52,746 nucleotides of DNA from Vicinamibacteria bacterium (GCA_022820825.1 JAJEEU010000008.1:1-52746), one strand, 5' to 3'. Positions 1-8,317 are shown, numbered from the stretch's first letter. The notes: generated from the sequence alone by a model not told the origin. Translations and numbers: made by a program.

Positions 1-2
1 TG

Positions 3-1868
3 GGCGAGGCCGCCGCCGCTGCCCCCGATGCCGACATCCGGCTGGCGCCCGAGTTCGAGCCTTCGCGCGCGGCGCCGCTGCCGGAGCGCACGTGGCCCAT
101 GACGGCCGCCAACGTGTTCGCCGAGTGCTGCAAGGCCGAGGGACTCGCGGCGTTCATCCACTGTCCCGGCAACTATTCCGTCCAGAACGCGCTGGCCGAG
201 GCCGGCATACCCTCCTACGGGGGCCGGCACGACGGGCACATGGGACACGCCTGCGACGCCTTCTACCGCGTCACCGGCGAGATTGCGGCGATCAACGCGC
301 AATGGGGCGGCTGCCTGGCCATGGGCATGTCGCCGTTCACTATCGCGCACAGCGCCTGCTCGCCCATCCTGATCCTGAGCGGCGCCGGCCGGGTCTCCGA
401 CGAGGACACGGGGCGGCGGAAGGGCATGGTGGCCGGCACGTGGCGCGACCAGTGGATGACCACCGGCGTTACGAAGTGGGGCAAGACCATCCTGACCGCC
501 GACCGCGTGTGGGAGCACACCGCCGAGGCGTTCCGGCAGATGAAGACCGGGATTCCGGGGTCGACGCACCTGATCTTCCCGAACGACGTGCTCGCCGCCA
601 GGTTCGAGTCGCCGCGGGAATTGAGCTACCACCACGAAAAATCGAAGTACCGCACGGAAGCCAGTCCGCATCCGGAGCCCAGGGCCGTCACCGCGGCCAT
701 CGACCTGCTCAGGAAGGCCGAGCGGCCGATGATCGTGTGCGGCCAGGGGGTATTCGCCAAGAAGGCCTGGGACGAGCTGAAGGCGTTCGCGGAACGGATG
801 CAGATTCCGGTCACCGAGGCCGCCCCGCAGAAGGGGACCTTTGCGGATGACCACCCGCTGTCGGCGAGCGCCGCGCCGGATTCCTGCGGGAGCGTGGACG
901 TGGTGCTCGTCGTGGGGCACTACCGCATGCCGCCGCTCGGCCAGTGGGCGTTTCCCTTCAACGCGAAATACATCCGGATTCACCCGGTGCCCGAGGAGAT
1001 CGGCCGCGATATCCCGATCGACGTCGGCATCGTGAGCTGCGAGAAGGCGGCGCTGCAGGCGCTCAGCGACGAGGCGCCGCGGATGAGCCGCGACAGTTGG
1101 ATCGCCGAGGTGCGCGCCGCCGAGGAGAAGTACAACGCGAGGCGCGACGAGATCTACGCGCAGTGCCGGCCGTACTCCGAACCCGGCGCCGTGCATCCCG
1201 CGGCCATCGCCAGGGCGGTGGACGAATTCCAGCACGATGGAGAAATCCCGAAGGACGAGCTGACGATCGTCTCGGGCGGCTACGGGATAGCCCGCTACAC
1301 CCGGCAGTACCTGCGGGCGTACCGGCCGGGGCAGATTCTGAACGGTCCGTACTGGGAGATCGTCGTCGGCCCCGACATCGCGTACACGCTGGGCGTCGGC
1401 GTTGCCATGGAGCTGGGCACCGGCCCGCAGGCGGCGCACCGCGGAGCTCCCATCCTCACCATCACCGGCGACGCCGGCTTCGGCATCACCGGGTTGGAGA
1501 TGGAGACGCTGGCGAAGTACCGCATCCCGGCCATCGTGGTGGTCTACAACAACAACGCCTGGGGCACCTGGTCGGCCCAGCGCGGGCGCGCCGGATCCAG
1601 CGACCGGCCGCGCAAGGAGCACCTGCACCTGTTCCAGGAGAACCTGCGCTACGACAATGTCGGCGAGGCCCTGGGGTGTCACGGCGAATACGTCACCGAG
1701 GCGGCGGAGGTGCTGCCGGCGCTGCGCCGGGCGTACGAGGTCGCCGTCAACAACCGGCTGCCGACGGTCATCAACGTCCAGGGCAAGAAGGAGTTCTGGG
1801 ACGGGTCCGTGTATCCGCCGGCGATCCTGGGCAAGGTCGAGCCGGGCGTCGGGGCGTACTCGTACTGA
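3..1868 (+). CDS. Thiamine-diphosphate-dependent enzyme (acetolactate-synthase-like fold), possibly 5'-partial
   Basis: Three-domain ThDP enzyme of the acetolactate synthase/oxalyl-CoA decarboxylase type. Counting from the ATG at 99, an N-terminal pyrimidine-binding domain spans about residues 1-170, a middle domain about 190-330 and a C-terminal diphosphate-binding domain about 360-560. The ThDP motif begins GDAGFGITG and ends in NNN about 25 residues later. The frame is open back to base 3 with no stop, so the true start may lie outside the window; the ATG at 99 has only a weak GGAG 12 bases upstream. The usual RHE catalytic-glutamate position reads RHD (residue 45). The substrate cannot be told from sequence. 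A small hypothetical gene follows 18 bases downstream. Confidence 0.85.
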   Translation, partial: GEAAAAAPDADIRLAPEFEPSRAAPLPERTWPMTAANVFAECCKAEGLAAFIHCPGNYSVQNALAEAGIPSYGGRHDGHMGHACDAFYRVTGEIAAINAQWGGCLAMGMSPFTIAHSACSPILILSGAGRVSDEDTGRRKGMVAGTWRDQWMTTGVTKWGKTILTADRVWEHTAEAFRQMKTGIPGSTHLIFPNDVLAARFESPRELSYHHEKSKYRTEASPHPEPRAVTAAIDLLRKAERPMIVCGQGVFAKKAWDELKAFAERMQIPVTEAAPQKGTFADDHPLSASAAPDSCGSVDVVLVVGHYRMPPLGQWAFPFNAKYIRIHPVPEEIGRDIPIDVGIVSCEKAALQALSDEAPRMSRDSWIAEVRAAEEKYNARRDEIYAQCRPYSEPGAVHPAAIARAVDEFQHDGEIPKDELTIVSGGYGIARYTRQYLRAYRPGQILNGPYWEIVVGPDIAYTLGVGVAMELGTGPQAAHRGAPILTITGDAGFGITGLEMETLAKYRIPAIVVVYNNNAWGTWSAQRGRAGSSDRPRKEHLHLFQENLRYDNVGEALGCHGEYVTEAAEVLPALRRAYEVAVNNRLPTVINVQGKKEFWDGSVYPPAILGKVEPGVGAYSY

Positions 1869-1886
1869 CCGGGCGGCGAGCTGCCG

Positions 1887-2351
1887 ATGGCGAGGCTGCC
1901 CGCGGAGGTCGTCCGGGACGGATTGAAGGTCTACGCGGAGCGCGGGATCTTCCAGGAATTCCGCGAGACGCAGGGCAGGCACGGGAAGACCCGCTTCGAG
2001 TTCCGCCTGCTCGACGATCCCGTGACGGTCGAGCTCGCCGAGCGCGACCACACGCTGGTCATCCGCAACATGCTGCGGCAGGTTCCCGCCGCCATGTACG
2101 CCGACCTGCAGCAGTTTCTGGCGGCGCTGTTCGATCACGAGCTGCCGCCCCACCGGCGCCTCGACCGGCGCTCGGCCGATGCACGCTTCGTGAGGCGACG
2201 AGGGCAGGTTTCGCTCGTCGTGAAGGTCAAGCACAGCAGGTACGGGTATGCCGTGGAAAAGCTCGTCAGCCTGATGGGCTGGGTGCGGACCCACCTGCAG
2301 CAGGGGCACCCGACGTACCTGTGGGAAGTGGCCGGCGAATCAGATGGCTAA
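1887..2351 (+). CDS. Hypothetical protein, 154 aa
   Basis: I do not recognise a family. The protein is soluble-looking and rich in charged residues, without signal peptide or membrane segment. A basic middle section (about residues 90-115, many Arg) separates two mixed alpha/beta-looking halves. It starts 18 bases after the ThDP enzyme and ends about 30 bases before the next start, so it probably shares that transcript. Codon use is like its neighbours, supporting a real gene. Function unknown. Confidence 0.6.
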   Translation: MARLPAEVVRDGLKVYAERGIFQEFRETQGRHGKTRFEFRLLDDPVTVELAERDHTLVIRNMLRQVPAAMYADLQQFLAALFDHELPPHRRLDRRSADARFVRRRGQVSLVVKVKHSRYGYAVEKLVSLMGWVRTHLQQGHPTYLWEVAGESDG

Positions 2352-2382
2352 CTCAAAGGGCTGGCAGAGAAGGAGACATGTC

Positions 2383-3000
2383 ATGAAGACGCGTATCGCC
2401 GTCGTTGGAATCGCTGTCGCCTGCGCCGCGCTCGCCGTTCCGGCGGACGTTGCCGCCCAGGGGAGCGCGGCCGCCGAGCGGGTCGAGCCGTTCACCCACC
2501 TCACGGCGCCGCGGGTCGATCCGGGTGAGCCTGCGCCGGGCAGCAGCGCCATGACGAGCCTGTGCCCGAACCGGCTCGACCTGTGCCGGAAGTACTGGGA
2601 CTATACGACCTACTTCGTGGACGGCTACACGATTCCGTTCCGCGACAAGGAGATTCTCATCCTGCGCACCGCCTGGTTGTCGCGCGGCGAGTACATCTGG
2701 GGCCGGCACTACGTCCGGGGCAAGGAATCGGGCCTGACGGACGAGGAGATCCAGCGCATCACGGAAGGCCCCGGCGCGGCGGGTTGGAGCGACTTCGATG
2801 CAACGCTCCTGCGGGCCGCGGACGAGCTGCATACAAGCCGCTTCGTGAGCGACGCCACCTGGAACGCGCTGTCGGCGCGCTATACCGAGGACCAGGTCAG
2901 GGAAGTCGTGCTGATCGTCGGCGACTACACCCAGCTCGCGATGTTCCAGAACAGCCTTGGCGCGCAGTTGCCGCCGGGATATGACGGGCTGCCGGACTAG
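2383..3000 (+). CDS. Secreted carboxymuconolactone decarboxylase (AhpD-like) family protein
   Basis: 205 aa with an N-terminal signal peptide ending near VAAQG (about residue 27). The core carries the CMD-family pattern KEILILRTAWLSRGEYIWG (about residues 85-105), in which the usual Cys of AhpD-type proteins is Ser, followed by a helical region with LTDEEI and a C-terminal EVVLIVGDYTQLAMFQNS helix. Start chosen at 2383 because AGAAGGAGA lies 6 bases upstream; the longer in-frame start at 2344 lacks a ribosome site and overlaps the previous gene. CMD proteins include decarboxylases and peroxidase-like enzymes; without the Cys pair a peroxidase role is unlikely. The exact reaction is unknown. 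Confidence 0.78.
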   Translation: MKTRIAVVGIAVACAALAVPADVAAQGSAAAERVEPFTHLTAPRVDPGEPAPGSSAMTSLCPNRLDLCRKYWDYTTYFVDGYTIPFRDKEILILRTAWLSRGEYIWGRHYVRGKESGLTDEEIQRITEGPGAAGWSDFDATLLRAADELHTSRFVSDATWNALSARYTEDQVREVVLIVGDYTQLAMFQNSLGAQLPPGYDGLPD

Positions 3001-3560
3001 CGGCCGGGGATCATGATGTGCGCGGCGGACGTCCCCGCATCCATGATCCAGGTGCCCGCCTCGTTGTAGGCGCCCTCTTCCGGCAGCTTCAGGTCGTCGC
3101 CCGTCGCAAATGGCACCGCCACCGTGATGTGAGCCTGGTGCGGCGTCACCGAGGCCTGGTCCTGGCCGGTCAGCGAGTACCAGACGCTGCCGTACGCCGG
3201 CGCGACGCGCGACCCGTCGGCTTCGGCGGCCGCGATCGCCTGGCGCCCCCCTTCCGCGTTGCCGCCGGACATCCTCAGCCGGTGGGTCTGCTTGGCGCGT
3301 TCCAGGTTTCCCTCGTCGGTGCACTGGACGGCAAACGAGCGGCCGGGCTCGTTGGACCGGTCGTAACAGACCAGGCCGTTGGTACCCTCTCGGAGCACCT
3401 CGTGGCTGCCGTCCGCGGCAATGCGGACGACCATGGCGCTTTCCGCCAACGCCCGTGGCGCCGCGAGGGTCGCGCGGGCGATCTCGTCCTGCGCCGATTG
3501 GGCGTGCACCGAGGCGAGAGCCGCCGTGAGGACGCAGAAAACGATGATGAGCCGCTGCAT
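2997..3560 (-). CDS. Secreted hypothetical protein, 187 aa
   Basis: N-terminal signal peptide (MQRLIIVFCVLTAALASVHA, cleavage about residue 20), then a mature domain with two cysteines (LVCYDR and AVQCTDEG, about residues 70-90) that could form a disulfide. The C-terminal part has WIMDAGTSAAHIMIPG. Family not recognised. Start chosen at 3560 because GGAGGT sits 6 bases upstream; the in-frame ATG at 3659 lies inside an inverted-repeat element and is not credible. Its TAG stop overlaps, in the palindrome CTAG, with the TAG of the convergent CMD gene. Confidence 0.65.
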   Translation of the reverse strand: MQRLIIVFCVLTAALASVHAQSAQDEIARATLAAPRALAESAMVVRIAADGSHEVLREGTNGLVCYDRSNEPGRSFAVQCTDEGNLERAKQTHRLRMSGGNAEGGRQAIAAAEADGSRVAPAYGSVWYSLTGQDQASVTPHQAHITVAVPFATGDDLKLPEEGAYNEAGTWIMDAGTSAAHIMIPGR

Positions 3561-3614
3561 GGGTCTACCTCCGTCAGGTACGAATCTGAACGCTCGCTGT
3601 GCCCGGACGATGAT

Positions 3615-3804
3615 AACAGCCCGTGGTGCAAGTCCCACTGCATTCGAACGACGATGCATCCCGCTAAGGGCCTGTGTTGGGCTTTGAGAACATCAGGGGC
3701 TCACATATCGTCAAATATGCTCGCTCTTCGCGCCTTGAACGAGCCGCACGCGGCATTGATTCGGCGGCTCTCGGTGCGACGCGGGACTTGCACCACGGGC
3801 TGTT
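3615..3804. repeat. 190-bp inverted-repeat (MITE-like) element, copy B
   Basis: Two 22-bp perfect terminal inverted repeats: 3615-3636, beginning AACAGCCCGTGGTGCAAG, and its reverse complement at 3783-3804. The interior shares several blocks, in inverse orientation, with the element at 39521-39682, including CAAGGCGCGAAGAGCGAGC and GATATGTGAGC. No transposase is encoded. It lies between the SnoaL-like gene (stop at 3806) and the secreted hypothetical gene starting at 3560. In minus orientation it contains an ATG (3659) starting MHRRSNAVG, the same peptide as in the other copy. Confidence 0.85.
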
Positions 3805-3805
3805 G

Positions 3806-4303
3806 TCACTCGGACGGATACGGCTTGATGATGCGCTGCTTGATCCGCCAGCCGTCCCCGGTCCTGACGAAGACGTCCTCGTAGTGGCCGGCGCTGGAAA
3901 CCGTGGGAGGGGACGCCGAGATGTCGAGCAGCATGTAGTAGGTGACCCCGGTCGCGCCATCGGCCGTCGGCGTCAGCACGACGCCGTTCGTCCAGTGCCG
4001 CCTGCTGCTCGCGCCTCCGCCCGGCACGCGCGTCGAGCGACGGTACTCCCGGAGCCGATCGTGACCGACGAACGACTCGCCGTCGGGACGCGTCCACGAG
4101 CCGTCGGGAGTCCACTGGGAGACCCACAGGTCGCTGTCGTTGAAGTCCGCCCCCTGGTTCAGGCTCGTCAGGATGTGGCGGATCTCGGCCTTGTCCGCCG
4201 GCGTGAGATGCATGGCCGTCCCGCCGCCTTGTGCGTGGGCCCACCCGCTGCCGGCGAGCGCCATCCCCAGCAGCGCGGCCACCACGATCATGTGTCTATG
4301 CAT
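3806..4303 (-). CDS. Secreted SnoaL-like (NTF2-fold) protein
   Basis: 165 aa. A signal peptide (about residues 1-24, ending AHAQG) precedes one SnoaL/NTF2-like domain: an alpha-helical start (ADKAEIRHILTSLNQGADFN), a beta-rich middle with WTPDGSWTRPDG, and the usual last strand with GDGWRIKQRIIKPY. Start chosen at 4303 because AGGAGG lies about 5 bases upstream; the frame stays open far upstream, but that stretch is shadow coding over the aminotransferase. SnoaL-like domains serve as cyclases, isomerases or binding modules; no catalytic assignment is possible. It follows the aminotransferase by 35 bases, probably on one transcript. Confidence 0.75.
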   Translation of the reverse strand: MHRHMIVVAALLGMALAGSGWAHAQGGGTAMHLTPADKAEIRHILTSLNQGADFNDSDLWVSQWTPDGSWTRPDGESFVGHDRLREYRRSTRVPGGGASSRRHWTNGVVLTPTADGATGVTYYMLLDISASPPTVSSAGHYEDVFVRTGDGWRIKQRIIKPYPSE

Positions 4304-4338
4304 TACGCCTCCTCTGCCATCTGCGCGTTCGACCGTGA

Positions 4339-5517
4339 TTACATCACAGCTGCCCGTACGGCGCCGGCGAGCACGTCGATGAGCACGTCGAGGTCGCCGG
4401 CGTCGTTGTACAGGTGCGGCGCCACGCGGATCGCTCCGCCGCGGAGCGACACCGATACCTGCCGCGCGGCGAGGCTGCGGCCGAGGCTGGCGACGTCCAC
4501 GCCGGCCGGCAGGCGCACGCCCAGCAGGTGCCCGGCGCGCCAGCGCTCGTCCTCGATCCGGCAGCCGAGCTCGCGGAGCCGCGGCACGGCCGCGGCGGTC
4601 AGGGCGCGCGTGTGAGCCGCGACCGTCTCCGGACCCCATTCGCGAACCTGCTCCAGGGCGGCTTCGAACATCGGCATCAGCACGAAGTTCGAGCGTTCGC
4701 CTACGTCGTAGCGGATGGCGCCCGGCCGGTAGTCGTCGCGGTAGTTGACGAGCTCGTTGAAGCGGTCGCTGCCGGGACGCGCGATCCAGTTCTCCTCGAT
4801 TGGTGTGCCGCCGTCGAACGCGGGACCGTACCAGGCCACACCGACCGAGTACGGGCCGGTCAGCCACTTGTAGCCGGCGCACGCCACGGCGTCCGGCCGG
4901 GTGCGTCCGACGTCGAATGGCAACGCGCCCACCGACTGCGTCCCGTCGATGACAAGCCTTGCGCCCACGGTGCGCGCCCGCGCGCCGACGGCGTCGAGGT
5001 CGAACCGGAGCCCGTCGGTCCAGTGCAGCTCCGGAACGGCGACCACCGCCGTGCGCTCGTCGATCGCGTCGAGCAGGGCGGCGTTCCACGCCTCGGCGCG
5101 CGAGCCGGCGGTGTCCGGCGCGGCGACCGTGCGCAGCGTGGCGCCAGTCTCGAGGCAGGCCCGCCGCCAGGTGTAGACCACGCTCGGGAACTGCTCCTCG
5201 ACGACGACCACAGTCTGCCCGGAAGCGAGCGGCGTGTTGCGCGCAATCGTCGCCATGGCGTAGGAAACCGACGGAATGATCGCCACGCGGTCCGCATCGG
5301 GCGCGCCGATGACGTTCGCGAAAAGCTGGCGGACGCGCGCGGAGGGCTCGAAGAAGTCGGCGACGCCAAGCCGGGCCGGCGCCTCGATGCGCTCGAGCGC
5401 CCGGCGTCCGGCAGCGGCCACCCGCTTCGAGGCCGGCGCCATGAACGCGCAGTTGAGGTAATGCGACCCGGCCGGCAACGAGAAGAGCGAACGGTATTCG
5501 CGCGCCTGAGGCCCCAT
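4339..5517 (-). CDS. Class V aminotransferase (cysteine-desulfurase-like, PLP-dependent)
   Basis: 392 aa, full length for the fold-type I class V family. The PLP-binding lysine is K217 in CAGYKWLTGPYSVG, and the pyridine-nitrogen aspartate is D191 in LVIDGTQSVGALPFD. The N-terminus HYLNCAFMAPAS resembles the substrate-binding start of this family. No sulfur-relay Cys loop is obvious, so a role in Fe-S cluster assembly is unlikely; a kynureninase-like or epimerase-like reaction on an amino acid is possible. No signal peptide, so cytoplasmic. It heads a minus-strand pair with the SnoaL-like gene and is divergent from the toxin-antitoxin operon. Confidence 0.85.
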   Translation of the reverse strand: MGPQAREYRSLFSLPAGSHYLNCAFMAPASKRVAAAGRRALERIEAPARLGVADFFEPSARVRQLFANVIGAPDADRVAIIPSVSYAMATIARNTPLASGQTVVVVEEQFPSVVYTWRRACLETGATLRTVAAPDTAGSRAEAWNAALLDAIDERTAVVAVPELHWTDGLRFDLDAVGARARTVGARLVIDGTQSVGALPFDVGRTRPDAVACAGYKWLTGPYSVGVAWYGPAFDGGTPIEENWIARPGSDRFNELVNYRDDYRPGAIRYDVGERSNFVLMPMFEAALEQVREWGPETVAAHTRALTAAAVPRLRELGCRIEDERWRAGHLLGVRLPAGVDVASLGRSLAARQVSVSLRGGAIRVAPHLYNDAGDLDVLIDVLAGAVRAAVM

Positions 5518-5563
5518 GAGTCCAGCTTAACAGCCGCGGCCGTGACGTGAACCGGCGCAGAGT

Positions 5564-5592
5564 TTGACGCTTGCATCCATACGTCATACCAT
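5564..5592 (+). promoter_or_regulatory. Predicted promoter of AbrB/PIN operon, leaderless geometry
   Basis: TTGACG (5564-5569), 17-base spacer, TACCAT (5587-5592). The expected start site, 7 bases after the -10, is the A of the antitoxin ATG at 5599. No ribosome-binding site precedes that ATG, consistent with a leaderless message. Confidence 0.5.
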
Positions 5593-5603
5593 CATGCCAT
5601 GGT
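5588..5603. promoter_or_regulatory. Candidate operator for AbrB-type antitoxin
   Basis: Inverted repeat ACCAT-CATGCC-ATGGT overlapping both the predicted -10 and the start codon. Antitoxins of this type commonly bind inverted repeats in their own promoter; binding here is inferred from position only. Confidence 0.35.
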
Positions 5604-5868
5604 CATTACCATAGACGGGGCCGGGAGAATCGTCGTGCCGAAGCCGCTCCGGGAACGGTTCAACCTGGTGGCCGGCACCGAGCTGGAGATAGAGACCTCC
5701 GGCGAGTGCCTGCAGCTCCGCAGGGTGGAAGGCGGGACGGCGCTCCTGAGCAAGAAGGGGGTTCTCGTGCATCACGGAGATGCCCGCGCGGGCGTCGATA
5801 TCGCCGCGTTCATCCGTTCGGAGCGGGACGCTCGCAGCCACCGCACGGTGCGCGAGGGTAGCGGCTAG
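5599..5868 (+). CDS. AbrB/MazE-fold antitoxin (VapB-like)
   Basis: 89 aa. The N-terminal half (about residues 1-46) is a swapped-hairpin SpoVT/AbrB DNA-binding domain with the typical MVITIDGAGRIVVPKPLRER start. The C-terminal tail (about 50-89), rich in Arg and Ser, would wrap the toxin. It is followed directly by a PIN toxin whose GTG begins the base after this stop. By family knowledge the antitoxin inhibits the toxin and represses the operon; a leaderless promoter and an inverted repeat at the start codon fit autoregulation. Start chosen from the family N-terminus. Confidence 0.85.
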   Translation: MVITIDGAGRIVVPKPLRERFNLVAGTELEIETSGECLQLRRVEGGTALLSKKGVLVHHGDARAGVDIAAFIRSERDARSHRTVREGSG

Positions 5869-6300
5869 GTGCGCGTCTACTTCGATACCTCGGTGCTCGT
5901 GCCGGCGGTCGTCGATCAGCTCGCCAACCATGAGGCGGCCTTCGAGGCGCTTCTCAACCACACGGCCGGTCAGCATCGAGCGTATTGTTCTACCCATGCG
6001 CTGGCGGAGTGCTACGCGACGCTGACGGCCGTGCCGCTGCCGCGGCGCATTCTGCCCGGCGAGGCCAGGCAGCTCATTCAGGAGAGCATTCTCGGACGGG
6101 TTACCGCCGTCCCGCATACAGCGGACGACTATGCGCATGCCCTCGCGCGTGTCGCGGACGCCGGCTTGACGAGCGGCGCCGTCTACGACGCGCTCCACGT
6201 CTGTTGCGCGGAGAGAATGTCGATCGATCGCATCCTCACCTACAACCTCGGGGACTTCGAGCGGTGCCGGCCGAGGGGCATCCTGATCACGGCGCCCTGA
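5869..6300 (+). CDS. PIN-domain toxin ribonuclease (VapC-like)
   Basis: 143 aa single PIN domain. Acidic metal-site residues are visible: D6 in VYFDTS, E47 in HALAECYA, D107 in SGAVYDALH, with the last position in TYNLGDF (N126/D129). PIN toxins of VapBC systems are Mg-dependent RNases; the RNA target is not predictable. Starts with GTG immediately after the antitoxin TAG, which implies coupled translation. It converges with DUF3604 copy 1, leaving 31 bases in which no clear terminator is visible. Confidence 0.87.
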   Translation: MRVYFDTSVLVPAVVDQLANHEAAFEALLNHTAGQHRAYCSTHALAECYATLTAVPLPRRILPGEARQLIQESILGRVTAVPHTADDYAHALARVADAGLTSGAVYDALHVCCAERMSIDRILTYNLGDFERCRPRGILITAP

Positions 6301-6331
6301 CACGCCGCCTCGTTCAGATCGAGAACGGCTG

Positions 6332-8317
6332 TTACGGCTCGGCGGGCGTGTACCAGATCGGCGAGCTCCAGGCGCGTTCCTTCACGGTAGGCGGATCGGA
6401 TGGGGGCGGCGCCACGCCGCGCGCCAGCGCGCGGTGCGTCGTCCAGCGGCAGGTCGGGTTCTCCAGCACGCGGACGTAATAGAACGCCCGCTGCGCGGGG
6501 TCGAAGTCCGGATCGGTCCACGTGGTGCTCAGCTCGGCCGCGCCCAGGTCGGTGGAGTAGCTGCAATCGGACAGGTCGACCTGCGCGCCGTTGTCGGCGC
6601 AGCGGTGCGTTTCCGGGTCGGGCTCCAGCCCGTCGGCGCAGGCGACGTCGTAGACCTGCTCGGCCGTCTGAACGCCCGACGGGGCGAACGGCGCGGCGGG
6701 TTCGCCGGTCGTGGCCCAGCCCTTGATGATCTGGACCTTCTGCAGATTCGCGCTGGCGGCGTCCTTCATGGCCCAGATGACGAAGCGCGGACCGTCGCCG
6801 GCATCGTCTCCGGGCGGGTCCGGCAGGTCCGAGCCCATGGGCACGCCGCCGGCATAGGCCGCCTCCAGCATGTCGCGGCGGGTGTCGAGGTCGGCGGGGT
6901 AGTCCCAGCCCGCGAAGAAGCGCAGGTGGATGCGGGGGCCGCTGTTGCCGAACGTCTCGCGGCGGCGCAGCGCCTCGAAGATCGACTCGCGCGTGTTCGC
7001 TTCCGCCCACACGCCGACCAGGCCGCCCGGGTTGTTGACGTTGCCGCCGTCGGGCTGGTCGCCGAACCACGGCGGATTGTCCGGGTCGCTGCCCGCCATG
7101 CCGAAGCCGCCGCTCGTGCCGAACTTGACCGGCCTGTTGGCGAACTCTTCTTCGTCAGCCGCGCCCGCCAGGCTCTGGTGGTCGTCCGGGCTGGCAATGA
7201 ACCCGAACTTGAACGGATTCACCCCGTAGTCGGCCTCGAGGCGCAGGCCGGCCTTGAGCGCGTTGCGGACATAGTCCGACGCGGTGGCGCAGCCCGATCG
7301 CTCGCCCGGCTCGCAGATGGGCTGATAGGTCTCGAAGTTGCATTCCTCGTCCGTGGTGCCCAGGCCCAGGTAGCACTCGGAGTTGCCCTTGATCTGGTGG
7401 ATCTCGACCAGCGGCTCGGTCCGGGCGCGCAGCCGCAGCGTTTGCGGCGTATACGGTATCCAGGCGTATTCCTCGAAAGCCGAGCCGCCGCTCAGGTTGG
7501 AGTTGTGCGGAATGGCCAGCACCTGGCAGTCGCCGGTGCAGGCCTCCTCGAGCCATTTCCAGAGCCGCTCCGGCCGGTTCTCCATCGCGACCGACGAGCC
7601 GCCCCACTCCGGCACGGCGGCGCCGCGGAAGATGACGTTGCGGTGCAGGTGGCCGAAGCCGGGCGGATTGGCCGTCCACTCGTAGGCCGGGAAGGTGGTG
7701 AAGCGCCCCGGCTCGTTGAACGCGTCCGCGTTCTGCTGCACCGCGTGCCACTGGTGCCGGGCTCGCTCGTAGCACTTGTTGTCGGCGGACATCGCGGGCT
7801 CGTTCTGGCCGCAGATGTCGGCGGGCACGCGCCCGCGCGCTTCGAAGTCGCCGTAGCCGAACCAGGCGTTGGCGCGGACCTGCTCGCAAGTCGGCGTGTC
7901 CCAGGCGGCGTCGCTCTCGTCCAGGCACAGGTGGACGGTGCCCAGCCAGATGTCGTGGTCGGTCACGGCCATGAAGTCGAGCGGCACCCGCAACTGCAAC
8001 ACCCGCCCGTCGGCCGTGTTCACCTCCTCGCCGCGCCCGAAGCGGTACGCCATGGCGGGGTCGTTGCGGTTGCCGCCCAGCGAGTAGGCGTCCAGCGACC
8101 AACTGCTGTGCACGTGGAAGTCGCCGAAGTAGGCGTTGCGCAGCGGATTGCGCTCGATCTCCGGGCCGGCCGCAGCATCCGTTGCAGCGGCGGGCTGGTC
8201 CACCTGGTCTCCGGGCGCATCCTGCGCCGGCCCCGCGCAGCCGACCGCCAGCAGCAGCGGCAGGCAGACGGCCGTAAACCTCACGCCGCCGGGAAATCGA
8301 GAGCGCGTACGCCGCAT
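6332..8317 (-). CDS. DUF3604 lipoprotein, copy 1 (clade A)
   Basis: 661 aa lipoprotein: signal peptide with lipobox Cys at residue 27 (LLLAVGC), a low-complexity linker to about 58, then DUF3604. PHP-like metal motifs are visible: FHVHSSWS (H68, H70), VTDHD (120-122), AIPHNSN, EIHQIKGNSEC and SPDDHQS. The C-terminal 120 residues hold four cysteines and end KERAWSSPIWYTP, shared by all six copies. Start chosen at the ATG at 8317 because GGAGGT is 6 bases upstream; a GTG at 8323 is possible. Last gene of the 19-kb string. Assigning hydrolase activity is inference; DUF3604 has no established reaction that I know of. Confidence 0.88.
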   Translation of the reverse strand: MRRTRSRFPGGVRFTAVCLPLLLAVGCAGPAQDAPGDQVDQPAAATDAAAGPEIERNPLRNAYFGDFHVHSSWSLDAYSLGGNRNDPAMAYRFGRGEEVNTADGRVLQLRVPLDFMAVTDHDIWLGTVHLCLDESDAAWDTPTCEQVRANAWFGYGDFEARGRVPADICGQNEPAMSADNKCYERARHQWHAVQQNADAFNEPGRFTTFPAYEWTANPPGFGHLHRNVIFRGAAVPEWGGSSVAMENRPERLWKWLEEACTGDCQVLAIPHNSNLSGGSAFEEYAWIPYTPQTLRLRARTEPLVEIHQIKGNSECYLGLGTTDEECNFETYQPICEPGERSGCATASDYVRNALKAGLRLEADYGVNPFKFGFIASPDDHQSLAGAADEEEFANRPVKFGTSGGFGMAGSDPDNPPWFGDQPDGGNVNNPGGLVGVWAEANTRESIFEALRRRETFGNSGPRIHLRFFAGWDYPADLDTRRDMLEAAYAGGVPMGSDLPDPPGDDAGDGPRFVIWAMKDAASANLQKVQIIKGWATTGEPAAPFAPSGVQTAEQVYDVACADGLEPDPETHRCADNGAQVDLSDCSYSTDLGAAELSTTWTDPDFDPAQRAFYYVRVLENPTCRWTTHRALARGVAPPPSDPPTVKERAWSSPIWYTPAEP

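Noticed and set aside
3560-3659. The longer start at 3659 for the secreted hypothetical protein.
   Set aside because: It lies inside the inverted-repeat element, adds a non-signal N-terminus, and a strong ribosome site supports 3560.
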